Assembly: GCA_905178155.1 (NCBI GenBank)
Contig: CAJINV010000001.1
Location: forward strand, 2,346,089 to 2,410,088
Reading direction: 5' to 3'
DNA length: 64,000 bases
From: Amoebophrya sp. A120
Taxonomy: Eukaryota; Sar; Dinophyceae; Syndiniales; Amoebophryaceae
Shown: positions 44,973 to 56,100 of the stretch, one piece after another
Layout of the letters: the number at the start of each line of letters is the position of its first letter
Position numbering within the stretch: the first letter of the stretch is position 1
The notes under the pieces: generated by a model
What the model was told of the DNA's origin: nothing
The model's input: only the letters and a program-made list of their open reading frames with translations
Databases searched by the model: none
Position numbers and translations under genes: made by a program

Positions 44973-47285
44973 TTTGCTACACGAACCGTAAAATATTGAC
45001 TAGAATTTCCTGGGTCTCTCTACACTTACATCTTTTTGGTGGTTTCGATCTCAGTCTCACCTCTTCTGTTTCTAAAGTTGTCCTTTTTTGTGTTTCTTTC
45101 CGGCTCTAACTGCAGCAACTGCCATAAACAAGAAACACCACGACAATCCTGTTTGTGAAATTGGAAAGAAGATCGATGAAGATCAAAGGATTTTACACAA
45201 GAAAAAAGACAGCACGACCAGCATGATGATCGTGATCATTCCGTTCTGCATTTATTCTCTGTTTGCTTGATCACATCAACCGACAAAAAGAAACACTACA
45301 TCTACGAGCCTGATCTCATCCTGCCATAGGAACTTCGACTGCCATAATAAATATGCCTCAAGATCCAATCTGCTATTTTCTGACGTCGATCCAAACTTTT
45401 TGCTTGTGAACAAGTGAGCACACAGAGTACGAAGCTCGAACTGCTCGCACTGATTGGTTGCGCCTCAAGAGCAGAGCAAGACCAGACGCGGGCGCCTCGT
45501 CGTGCACTCGTCGCGCAGGTGTGACTACAAAAATCGCCTTGCTCTTAATCCATGGCATCGATGCAGGGAGGGGCGGGGGGGGGCGGCAATGATACCGGGG
45601 CCAAGCCCCGCCGTGGCCTGCAGGGCTGGCACGCCGGGGGGCGCATGCGATACGCGGCTGGCGGCGCAAGCGCTGCGCGTGCTATGCTTTGTGAGCAGCG
45701 GCGCCTGCCAAAAATACTAAATGCGCGGCTGGCGGGCGCAACTAGACAACACGCAGCCAAAAGAAAAAGCCAACACCGCGGGGGCGAGAAGCTAACGGCC
45801 GCCAAGTGCCGGCGCCGAAACGCCCAAGCTATCAAACTGCCGCGACCCGCGTGCCATTCTTCAAACTACCCCCAAGCCCGCGCCGGCCGACGTGGCACGG
45901 GGGGACGCGCGCGGGCCCCCCCGGCCAAAAGGGGGAAGCGCCGCACTAGGCGCACAACCGGGGGGGCGCCAGCAGGAAACTAAGGCCGCGGCCACACACA
46001 CGGCCGCGACAAGGGGCGGGCAGGCGCGCCGGGCTCTTTCGCGCCGCCAGTTCCGGCGGGCTGGATGAGGCGCCGGACTTCGTCAGGCCGGAACTCAGTG
46101 GCGCACGAAGGAGGGGGGGCGGAGCCGCCGCGGCTTCGGCGGCCGCCATCTTCGCCGCGCTGCGCCCCCTGCGCCCGAGCGCCGGCCACCCCCGCTGCTT
46201 CGCCCTTCCTTGGCCCGGCCCAATGCGGCGCCGGGCGACAAGCAAGGGAAGGGGGAACGACCGGCGCGCGGGCGCCTTCTGAGGCACGGCCGGCACTGCC
46301 GGAACCGGGCGCGCGGCCCGCCCCCGCGCGGCGTCAGCGCTCGGCCGCACCGGAGGGGCCGGCCGTCTCGCCCCTGCCCGGAAAAGGGCCGGCCGTCTCG
46401 CCCGTCCCGATCTTGGCCGGCAGGTGCGCGCCATGGGTCCGGAACGAATTCGCGGCCGATTTTGGCGGCGCGAGGGGCCTCTGCTCTGCGAGGCAAATCT
46501 GCGCGGCCGGGAAGCGATTTCGGGGCGCCTGCAGTCGGCCCCCAGGTCTGGCGTCGCTCGCGCGCGAATTCCTTGCGGCACTCCGCGTGGTCGATTACGA
46601 TCAGGCCGCGCACTAGCACGCTGAACCCCCCGCACTGCTTTCGGCGAGCCACACTCTTGCGCGCATGGTACTCCAACGCGATGACAGTCCCAGGAACCTC
46701 GTCGGCGACACTTGCGCCCACCTGATCGCCGCCCGGCCTCTTCCACACAAGCCGGACGGACAGGCACGCCACTCCGCTAGTGCCAGCACCCCGCTGGTCA
46801 TAGTTTGCCTGTGGGCCGCTTCCTCCAGGCACAGGCCGACAAAACTTCGCGCACAGAAGTACACACACAAATAGTTTGTCCGGCCTTGAACTTGGGCCAC
46901 GAACCCTCGATCAGCAGTATACTATTGTCAGAGGCCACAGAACAATAAACGTTCCAAGCCTGTCAAGCAGACAGAAGAAACCAACGTCGTGCTTTTTTGA
47001 TCTTCACAATGAGTCCGATATTTTTAAGAAGTTTAATGTATTCTCGTCCTGAAAGAAAGTCGTGCGGTTTTTTGCCTCCGAGCGAGTTCTATCTGAAAAG
47101 AATACACAAAGACAAAAATGATCTTCATGTTGTCATTAGATGTGTAGCTGTATCTTTTTTTGTCGCCGAAATTTTTTTTTCGGCGACACAAAGCGAAGAC
47201 GTTTGGATACCGAAAACAAATTTGTTCATTTGGTATGCTCATGACGAAACCGGAGGTCTCGCGCCACGCAAACAAGGGCTCACAT
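44973..47285. other. Long intergenic region with GC-rich island
   Basis: About 45540-46900 is strongly GC-rich, with homopolymer G/C tracts and overlapping frames of 180-270 codons on both strands. I find no motif in any of them. The edges show no inverted or direct repeat I can identify. The outer parts are AT-rich and empty. Confidence 0.6.
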
Positions 47286-50200
47286 CTACATCTTCACTTC
47301 CTGCAGTCGCTCGTTTCCGCTAGCTTCGCGCTTGCTCCAAATCGGCATCTCCCCCGCATCGACCGGATTAGTCACTGTCGGATCGTCGTTGACTGCTTCC
47401 GATGTCGCGCTACTCTCCGCTGCAGCCCCTGCGGCGGTACTAGAGAATGCGGCCTTTTCATCGACTTTCGCATCCCCCTTGGAGCTGGAAGTTGCACTTT
47501 CTACATCCGCATTTTTGTTCTCTCCCGGTTGTTGTACCTCACCTGCACCTCCTCCCGCACCAACGTACTCCTTCTTTCCGTAGTCGTACCCCGCTCCTTG
47601 CATGACCATGGTCTCCAGAATCTTGTTCAACCGCGGCAAAACGGACCTGGGTTCGTCCAACATCCCCGCGGCGATGCAAGCGTTGTCGAATAACAACTCA
47701 GCCGATAATTTCGCCACCTCTTCGTTGCTGTTCTTGATGCTGTACAGCGTTTTTACGATGCTGTGCTTTGCGGAAATCTCCAGGGTCATCGGCACCGCGT
47801 CCGCGCCGCCTCCGCCCTGTCCCCCCGCTCCCGCTGCCATCATCTGCTTCATCATCTTGCGCATGTGTGGGGTCAGCATGCTGGTCACAATAGCCGGACT
47901 GGACACAAGCCGGTCCGTGAATTTGATCTCCATTACCTTTTGCCCCAGCGTGTCCTTCAGCCACGTCTTCAGTTCCTCTTGCTGCGCGCTGCCTGTTGTA
48001 GGGTTTGTTCGGATGAGCTTTGATGTTCTATGGTGCGAATTCATACAAAGTAAGAAATGCTGAATCATCTACTTGGAGAGTTCTAGTCGTATTGCGTGCA
48101 ATAGAAAACATGAAAAACAAATCAACGTCGCTATCATGTACTCAGTTCCACTTTCTCCCCGCTTTCGGTCTCGCTGGCCTTCTTTTCATCCAAATCCAGT
48201 TCAAAATCTTTTCCCTGCGCGTCAATCGCGACTAATTTGTGCTCCTTGTACCCGTCAAGAGCGCTGCTCAGGACAAATTCGTCGATGTCCTCATGCATGA
48301 GGAGAACCTGCGGGAAAGGATTTTTAGTCGTGATTTGCAATGCGCAACGACAACGAGAAAAAGAAAAAGCGCTTAAACTCTTGCGCGCCCACATCACAAA
48401 CACGCACACGGTTGTTCAAAACTTATACTTATTCTTATTGCACTACAAAGTTATACTGCCCGTCCCCGCTCCTGGAATTGCTCCATATAGGGCGAATTCA
48501 TCGCTGTTTCGCGGTTTGGCACGCAGTAGTAATAAATGTTCTTCTGCTTGCCGTTGTCCGTAGACACCATGTGATTGTCCACGTAATCCTGGAGGGAAAT
48601 CAACTCGCCCTCTGGCCGGGTGGAAACGCCGTACCGGAGCAACTTCGTCAGTTCTTCCTGTGTAAGTTTTGTCGGTACACGGACGTGATTCTGTACCATG
48701 AGTCGCAAAGTGGTTCCAAGGAGCGTGTAGTACTGATTTTTTACTGGTCGAACTACAACAGAAACAAAATAAAAAGCGCCCGTCTCTACGAATGCGTATT
48801 TCTCACCTTATGCCGTCCCCCCTGATCCCTGTCTTCGATCAACCCCGCTTTCAGATAATACGAGTAGTTTTTGTAGAACTTCAAGTATTTCTGGGCGTCC
48901 TTTTTCGCCTGTTGGTCCAAAAACCGCAAGAACCTCCTGACCACCGCCAAAGACAACTTGTTCATCAATGCCGTGTCCTGCATGCTCTCGCGACTAATGT
49001 TCAGCGGCATATCTTCGCAGTCCACCACCCCCTTCACCCAGTGCAGCCACCGCGGCATAATCCCCTCAGCTTGCTTCTTCACCAACACGCGCCTGCAGTG
49101 CAGCGCCACCCCGATTTCCGGTTCTTTCGCGAAGAACCGGCTGGGCGCGTCCTCCGGGACGTAAAAGAGAGACTTGATGGTCAGGGGCACGTCGGACGCA
49201 AAGGATAAAGTGTAGTACGGGTCGCCGTAACTGGTACCGGAAAGAAAGCGGTAAAACTCGGAGTGTTCCTCTTCCGTCGCTTTCGCTTTTAACCACAGGG
49301 GTTCTTGTTTATTCAACTCTTTCATTTTCCCAGCCTCCTCCTGAACAAAAAGCGGAAAGTCGACGAAACTGCTGAACTTCTTCGCACAACTCTTCACGGT
49401 CAACAACTTCGAGAACTCGCTGCAGTCCTCCTTCAAATGCAGCTGGATCTTCGTGCCGCGGGCGGGCGTTTGGTCTTCCGGGAGTTCCTCAATGGTGAAC
49501 TCCCCCATCCCGTCCGAGGACCACTTGTACCCTTTGTTGCTTGCGTCCGCCGACCGGGTGAGCACCTCAATTTTGTCCGCCACGACGAAGGCGGAGTAGA
49601 ACCCGACGCCAAACTGTCCGATAATGGTCGTGTTCTGCTGCTCCGCTTCGCCGGACCCGGTGGACGTTTGTATCAAAATGAAAAAAGTCCCCACCCCATA
49701 TCAAACGGGAAATCTCTGATGCAGGATATGTGTACACGAATGCGCGCTGTCTTGCAATACGGCATCGCAGCCAGATCCGCAGCCTAGGGAGGGGCATTTG
49801 GGTCTAGGTGCTTAGCACTACAAACGGCTGTCCTCTAGGCCCAACAGCATGCGAAATCGCTTCCATATTGGCGCGGAAGCCTCTGCATTTGTCTTCTTGC
49901 AAGACAAATGTGATTTGTGACCTCAAATCAGCAACGCAAATTTTCGGAAACATACCTTTTCGATATGGGGAGGGGGGATTTTTCCTCTCAATAGTTTGCT
50001 CAAGGAATTCCCGGGAACCAGACCGGGCGATGGTACCTGTAGATGAAATTCATATTGATGATCGTCATTCGAATTCCAATTCATCTTGATCTTCGTTCAT
50101 CATTCTTGTTCGTGTAGTTGTAGCAGCAGTTTCATTTACACACAGCATGTGCATGCACAACCACAACATGACAGTTGAAAAAAAAGAATGCAGCACCACC

Positions 50201-50887
50201 ATACTACCCAGGTTGTGGATCAGCTGCTCTTTTGTCATTCCGATCCCGTAGTCCTGAATCGTGAACAGTCGCAAGTTTTCGTCGCAACTCAGCTCGATCT
50301 GCAGCTGCTGGTCCTTACTCGTCAGTTCCTCGGGCGCTTTGCCCGAGGTTTGCAAGAACCGCAGTTTCTCACACGCGTCTGACGCGTTGCTGATCAACTC
50401 CCGGATGAAGACTTCCTTATTATGAACTGCAAAAGTATCGCGCTCGTAGGGATGTAATCATGCATTACAAATCCTTTTTTTGAAGGTCAATCCGCATTAC
50501 AGATTTTCTTTCTCATGCTGAGGAAATTTGTAATGCATTTATACGAGTACGATACTTTTGCGGTTCATACTTATCCGTGTACAGCGATTTGGCCACGATG
50601 TTCAGCAACTTTTTCGTCTCCGCTTTGAACTCCATCTTTTCCGCCCCGGTAGATGCAGTGTTGTTCTCTGTCGAGAAATTACGGATAACGCTTGCACTCG
50701 TCCACGAATTCTTGAACTGTGATCCATGTTGCGCCGCGCCAGCTCCTAACTTGTTGCTCAGTGCCGTCGAGCAAGGAGCCAGCGCTCCTGAGGTGCGAGA
50801 AGAAGCCCCGAGATTCAATTTTGTCCGCAAGTTCCGAGCGGCAGTCCGGGACACCGTCTCGCGGGCGAACTTGCTGAGCACCGTCAT
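47286..50887 (-). CDS. TRAP1: Mitochondrial HSP90 chaperone (TRAP1-like)
   Basis: Seven exons give 844 aa: 50887-50570, 50420-50208, 50036-49994, 49670-48807, 48690-48457, 48307-48142 and 47992-47286. The N-terminal 70 residues are Arg/Ser/Ala-rich with few acids, as in mitochondrial targeting. The ATPase domain follows: [50 protein letters not shown] (assembled across two introns), STGSGEAE and [14 protein letters not shown]. The middle domain has LPLNISRE-type [11 protein letters not shown] and a catalytic-loop region with RRFLRFL. There is no C-terminal MEEVD, which argues against cytosolic HSP90. The last exon adds an acidic Ala/Ser-rich tail not usual for TRAP1. Introns are two introners (families B and C) and four GT-AG. 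Confidence 0.87.
49671..49993 (-). mobile_element. Family C introner in TRAP1
   Basis: 323 bp, TATCAAAATGAAAAAAGTCC to GGGATTTTTCCTCTCAATA, flanked by GTTTG (49666-49670 and 49994-49998). Removal restores [13 protein letters not shown]. Confidence 0.93.
50421..50569 (-). mobile_element. Family B introner in TRAP1
   Basis: 149 bp, TATGAACTGCAAAAGTATCG to CGATACTTTTGCGGTTCATA, flanked by CTTAT (50416-50420 and 50570-50574). Removal joins SLYTDK to EVFIRELI. Confidence 0.93.
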
Positions 50888-51534
50888 TTTGATTATTTTT
50901 CGTGCTTGATGAAATTCGGTACGCAGCGACAGCGGGCTTTGGTGCGAGGAAGAATAGAAAAATTCGACAAATGAAGATGTATTTGTAAAAGCAAAAGGTA
51001 CTTTTTGTTTTTCGTTCAGTTTTTTTTTTTCTTTTCGATGGTTGCTGATACAAGGTCAGGCACTTCTTCTTCCAGTTCTCAACCTCATTTAAATAAACCA
51101 AAAAAAATCAGGCAGGCTTTTAAAAGATTGCTTTGGCGCAAACTGTGATCTTCGTCTTCCTTTATGCGGGGGACACAGCTTAGTTTGAGCTCAGCCGAGA
51201 AGGAAAAAAGGAACGCAAAATGAAAACGCAAGGAAAAAGATCGCTTGTCTTTCCACACGGCCAATATGGAGCGCGTTTCCAATCGCAACCGATACTTGCA
51301 ACAGATCTCTTTCTCTTCATCATCATTCATCAACATCAGTATGGCTAAAATGCGCATGATCTCAGCACAAGGATTCGTCGACAGGGAACACAAAAGAAAA
51401 AGCAAGGCCACCTCTGGCGACCCTAAGTAAGGATCGATGCCTCACGTTTTTTCCAACTTTTTTTCAAGTTTCCGTGTCGCATGTACTGTTAGTTTCGATA
51501 CTTCTCGAGCTATCTAGGTTGTTCTACTTGCTTG
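50888..51534. other. Intergenic, no gene seen
   Basis: AT-rich spacer between the 149-aa gene and TRAP1; nothing recognised. Confidence 0.55.
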
Positions 51535-51984
51535 TCATTGCGCTAGCAGCGATTTGATCAGTTCAAGTTGCTCAACCAAATTTTTGTCGCTTGCTGGGTC
51601 CTGGCCGGCGAGATGCCGCTCGGAGCATTCCAGTGACAGCAAAGTGAAAACGGCAGCTACGTGAGCCTCCCATACAGGCTTGGATAGTTTTCCTAAACGC
51701 TCTACCTCTACTCGCGACTGGTCAGAAGCTTGCCCTGTCTTGTCGTCCAACGTTAAGCTTCTTAGCCTCCCGAGCTTCTCCTCGAGTCTGACCAAGAGTG
51801 CGTTCGTTTCAGCATGCATGGGTGAACAATTTGATATCGCTGCGCCTGTTGCCAGTGCCGGCTGTGTCGTCGAGGTAGATGATCCTGCATTTATTTCAGT
51901 CGCCGCTGCCGCTACTTTCTCCTCCTTCGCCGCGGCTTTCCTTTCTTTTTTCTGCATCTGCTTGCGTGTCGTCTTTTTCCCCAT
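51535..51984 (-). CDS. Small hypothetical protein with basic N-terminus and helical C-terminus
   Basis: 149 aa. The N-terminus is Lys-rich (MGKKTTRKQMQKKERKAAAK), the middle Ser/Thr/Ala-rich, and the C-terminal 85 residues probably helical (LLVRLEEKLGRLRSL, then VFTLLSLECSERHLAG). No family is recognised. Its position alone in a 2.2-kb spacer and its normal amino-acid use favour a real gene over chance, but only moderately. Confidence 0.45.
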   Translation of the reverse strand: MGKKTTRKQMQKKERKAAAKEEKVAAAATEINAGSSTSTTQPALATGAAISNCSPMHAETNALLVRLEEKLGRLRSLTLDDKTGQASDQSRVEVERLGKLSKPVWEAHVAAVFTLLSLECSERHLAGQDPASDKNLVEQLELIKSLLAQ

Positions 51985-53124
51985 CTTTGCAGATTTTAAT
52001 ATTCTACTTCTTCGTACTATTCCTCCGGTTCACAGTCAAGTCAGTGCTGCACTAATTTTGAGCATAAGTAAGCACATAAGTGCATTTCCTTAAGAGATAC
52101 GAGCGGCTGTTGTCCTGTAGTCGAGGTCTTGGGGTTTTCGGAAGAGCAATAGCCATAGCAACATGTTCATATAAATATGTCTGTGATCTCTTATGCGTGA
52201 TCTCTTATGGTAATGATCCAAGGAGGAGCTGTCACATTTTTACTCTCACCAATCTCCGGCAAGAACGACTGATCGGGTAGGGCAACACAGACCGGATATT
52301 TCGTCCTTTATTTGTACGTCAGCAAGATCGTCGTGCTCATGTACAAGTTGTCGGTTTTTATTAGAACTTCAACTTTTCTCTTTGAATTCGATTTTGCGTT
52401 CTTGATCACGACGAGGACATTCTTGGCGTACTACTTTTGTTCTGTTTATTGCGCGTCTTGGTCTACTTTTGAATCCAGCGACGAATAGGATTTTTCTCGA
52501 ACCGTGCTGGAAAGAAGGAGTCTTAGTCTCCTGCGCCGGAAACCGACCTTGACGGATCGGCCGGTGAAGGAAAAATCTTCTTCGCGATCGCGGTGGCCAG
52601 GTTTTATTACTCTCAGGTTCGATCCCAATTTTGCTTAAAAGCTGTGCCAGAATTGTTACGACCTCGTCGTGGTTGATGATCTGGTTCGAAAGAACTGCAA
52701 CTTGTCCCCATGACCCAGAACATCGCGTCTGCCCGAAGATAAAGCGACGGGGAGTGATTCTCGCGGTTGAAGACTTTTTGGTCCACCCTCAAGACCTTTA
52801 TGTTCCGCACAATGCCTGCTCCGCTCATCCCGGCCGGCTATTTTCAAGATTCCCTCCGCCGCGACGACCGGGCTGTGGGTTCCGCGACGACAGGGACCGA
52901 CTTCTGGATATCGCTGCCAAACAGAAACAGCTCCTCCTGAAATAATTTTTGTTCTCCCCTTCAATCTCCCCAAGCGAAACATGATTCTCTGTGTCCTGCG
53001 CGTCGCGGCCGCGTGGGTGGTGAAAACGCTCTTCGGCGTCCGGGTGGTTGATGCGTCCGCATGAAAATCCCCTTCGCGACAAAGTAAACGGTGGTCGGGC
53101 CCGCGCGTAGTTGCAGCATAGATT
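51985..53124. other. Intergenic, no gene seen
   Basis: Sequence beyond the cyclase stop codon. A minus-strand frame over 52656-53219 overlaps the cyclase's last exon in another frame and lacks motifs. Confidence 0.5.
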
Positions 53125-56100
53125 CTAGGACTTGGCGGCCGTGGTCGTGTGCGGCATGACCTTATTGTTGCTGTAAACGACGTTGTTATTCGGAATTTGC
53201 TCCTGGTACAGCAGCCCACTCCGGTTCATGTACGTGTTTCGACAGGTCAACCGGTCCCGTTCCCGTCCTGATCTGGTTTGCTCAGGATGTAGTTGGCGAA
53301 GATTTTCATTCTCCTCCGGTTTGGAACCTGCTTTTGCGACAGGGGCACTGGCCGATGATCCACGACCTCCCCCATGCAACAATCTCCACGATTCCGAGAT
53401 ACACCGCTGCGCCATGCTCGGTCGCTCTTCTTGCCCGGCGGGGGCGGATTCGGGAGTTTTAGAAGTACTTCTATTTTTGCCTAAGAACTTCTGCGGTCGA
53501 GGTGGATGTTGTTGTGGTTGCCCAGAAATTGCCGTGTAGTCGTGCCGGGCATGGCCGCGTGCTGTTCTCACTGACGGCCTTCTGGAGGATCTTGTCGAAC
53601 GTTTTCGCCTCGAACGCCCGCAACCGGGCTTGTGCGCGTTCACGAAATAAGTTGGGAAGGGAAACTCGGGGCAATCCGGATCCTTTTCGGATTTGTAGCG
53701 TCGCTGTAAAGTTGTAGTGTCGGTTTATTTTTATGAAGTTTGCTTTTCAATCAGATGAACGTTGTAGTCCTTCCTTTCAACAACTCTAATTGAAAATCGA
53801 AGAACTTCTGTTTTCCTAAACTGCAGCTGCAGCTCTCTGATATTAAGGTAACTTTAACTGACTTGCGCTATATCAAAAATACCGTGCAATCGAAGTCCAT
53901 TTTGATCATTTGGTAAGTCGATTCCGACACGTGCAACTTTCCCACTTGCCCACTGGATTCCATCTGGTTCGCCGTGTGCACGGCGTCGCCCCACAAATCG
54001 TAACTGAAATTCGAATATCCAATCACGCCGGCCACCGCAGCGCCGCTGTGCACCCCGAACCGCATGGTCATGGGCTCCAACTTCCCGTATTTGTTTTTGT
54101 TCAGCACCGCCCGCTTCCCCCGCATCCGCCGCATCACCTCCAACCCGTATTTGCACATCTGCATGGCGTGGTTCCCCATGTAGGACCCCGGCACCGGTGG
54201 CTCCTGATTGTAGTCGTTCAACCCGGTTGCCGCCATGTAGCAGTCGCCGATGGTTTTGATCTTTTCCACGTTGTTCCTGGCCAGGTACTTGTCGTAGATG
54301 CGGAAGAGGGAATTCAAAGTTTTCACCAACTCCTCCGGCTCTGTGCGGGAAGAAACCTTCGTGAAGGAACACACGTCGGCGAAGAAAATGCTGCAGGACT
54401 CATAAAAATCCGCGTACAGACCAAACGCGTTCAAGGACGTGGTAATCGACTCTTTCGCGTGCGGGGGTTGCTGTTGTACCAAGTGCGCGCTCGTGTCACC
54501 GGTCCTGTTCAAGGTCGCGTGTGTGACCGACAACGGCGTGCGGGTGCCCTGTACCAGCCCACCACGCGCAACGACGGTGGAAGCAGTGGTTTTTCTCGTC
54601 GGAAAGAAGAGCGCGCTCTTTGACCTCCCGTGGACGTCAACGTTGATATCAAACAAATCATCTTCCACGCCGGGAGGCGGCGCAGTGCCAAAGTAATCGT
54701 GCGTCGTTTGGCGGCTCCGCACGATGGCGTTGGCGGCACTGTTGCGGGCGGCCGCGAGCGAGTTTCGCAGGTGTTCCTGCTGCTTCTGGCGGTCCTCACG
54801 ACTGACCGGCGGCGCCATGATCCGCTTGGATATTCTCTTCGGAAAGATGTTGTCCAGCAGCGTTTCGTTCCGGTCGATCTCCTTGAACACGTGCTGTGCC
54901 TGCACGAAATCCCGTCTCTGCAGCATTTCCAGGATGTACCCGAGCGAGGTCATCAACACGATTGCGGTAAACACGACGAGAAAACCCGGGATGAGTTCGA
55001 AGATGACAAAGCTGTTCCCGTACCGTCTCCGGTTGAAAACGCACCAGGACGTCCGCTGGATGTCGCACTGCTCGCCCACATTAGCGTACGCGCGGTCCTC
55101 TTCCTGCGTCAACTCTGGCACGTCGAAAAACTGGTGCAGCGAGTGGAGCCGGTCCTCCGCCTGGGACGTACCCGGAGGGATCGACTTGTTGTTTCCCGTT
55201 TCCAAGTTCGAGTCGATGACGGTAATTCCGTACTCGGTGCAGCCACAAATCCGCCATCCGTCGATGGTCGCGTGTCGGGACAGCGCCAGGAAGTACGCCC
55301 CGTACAGCAAGAGAATCAGGGTCACGGCGCTGCACACCTGCATGAGGAATTTCTGGCGGAACAACGTGCAGCTGACGACGACAAAGGTGACCAGTTGCAT
55401 GTTGGTCGCCAAGGGCAAAAAGCGGGTCTCCTCTATTGCGATGAAAAATCCACCCTCCCCATACTGAAAAGGTATGTTCCTAAAAATTTGTGCTGCTGAT
55501 TTGTCACCATAGATCCTGTCTCTCTTGCAAGACGGCAAATCCAAAGAATCCGCCGCCCTATGGAGGCGGTTTGTGATGCTGTTTCACCAACATGGCAGGC
55601 CTCTGCTATGCTAAGCACCTGCTACACCAAAACACCCCTACACAGGCTTAGGCTCTGCCTGCAGTGCCGCGCTGCAAGACAGACGCGATTTGTGTACACA
55701 AATCCCGCATCACAGATTTCCATTTCAATATGGGGAGGGGGGATTTTCCACTTTGATATCCTCCGGCGGCCGCCAGTGGTCGCGGTCGTGGTCAAACTCG
55801 ACCAAAACGAGCGGACGGGTATGAGAATGCACAACTCCCCTCCTCCCCCTCATTTGTAATGCAAAATACGAAATCCACATCCTGCCTCTACGTACTGTCC
55901 GCATGACAAATCTCGGTGGAGCCTCAAACTACAGTACTCCAATCCGTGCGCAGATTTGTCATGCGCGACCAACATTTCTGCTGTTGCGTGTGTTGCAGCT
56001 CCTCATGCTATACAAATGAGGAGGAGGAGGGGTTCTGCAGCACTCTCGTAACGGGCGACGGTGATGGTGAAGACCATCACAACGCTGGAGATGAGGAAAA

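Noticed and set aside
45946..46767. 273-codon Arg/Pro/Ala-rich frame and overlapping plus-strand frames
   Set aside because: GC-driven absence of stop codons, no domain, and several mutually overlapping frames.
52596..52640. tRNA-like B-box (GGTTCGATCCC)
   Set aside because: The flanking bases do not form a T-stem, and no matching A-box or acceptor stem is upstream.
52656..53219. 187-codon minus-strand frame
   Set aside because: Overlaps the cyclase's last exon in another frame; the cyclase frame is supported by an in-phase splice.
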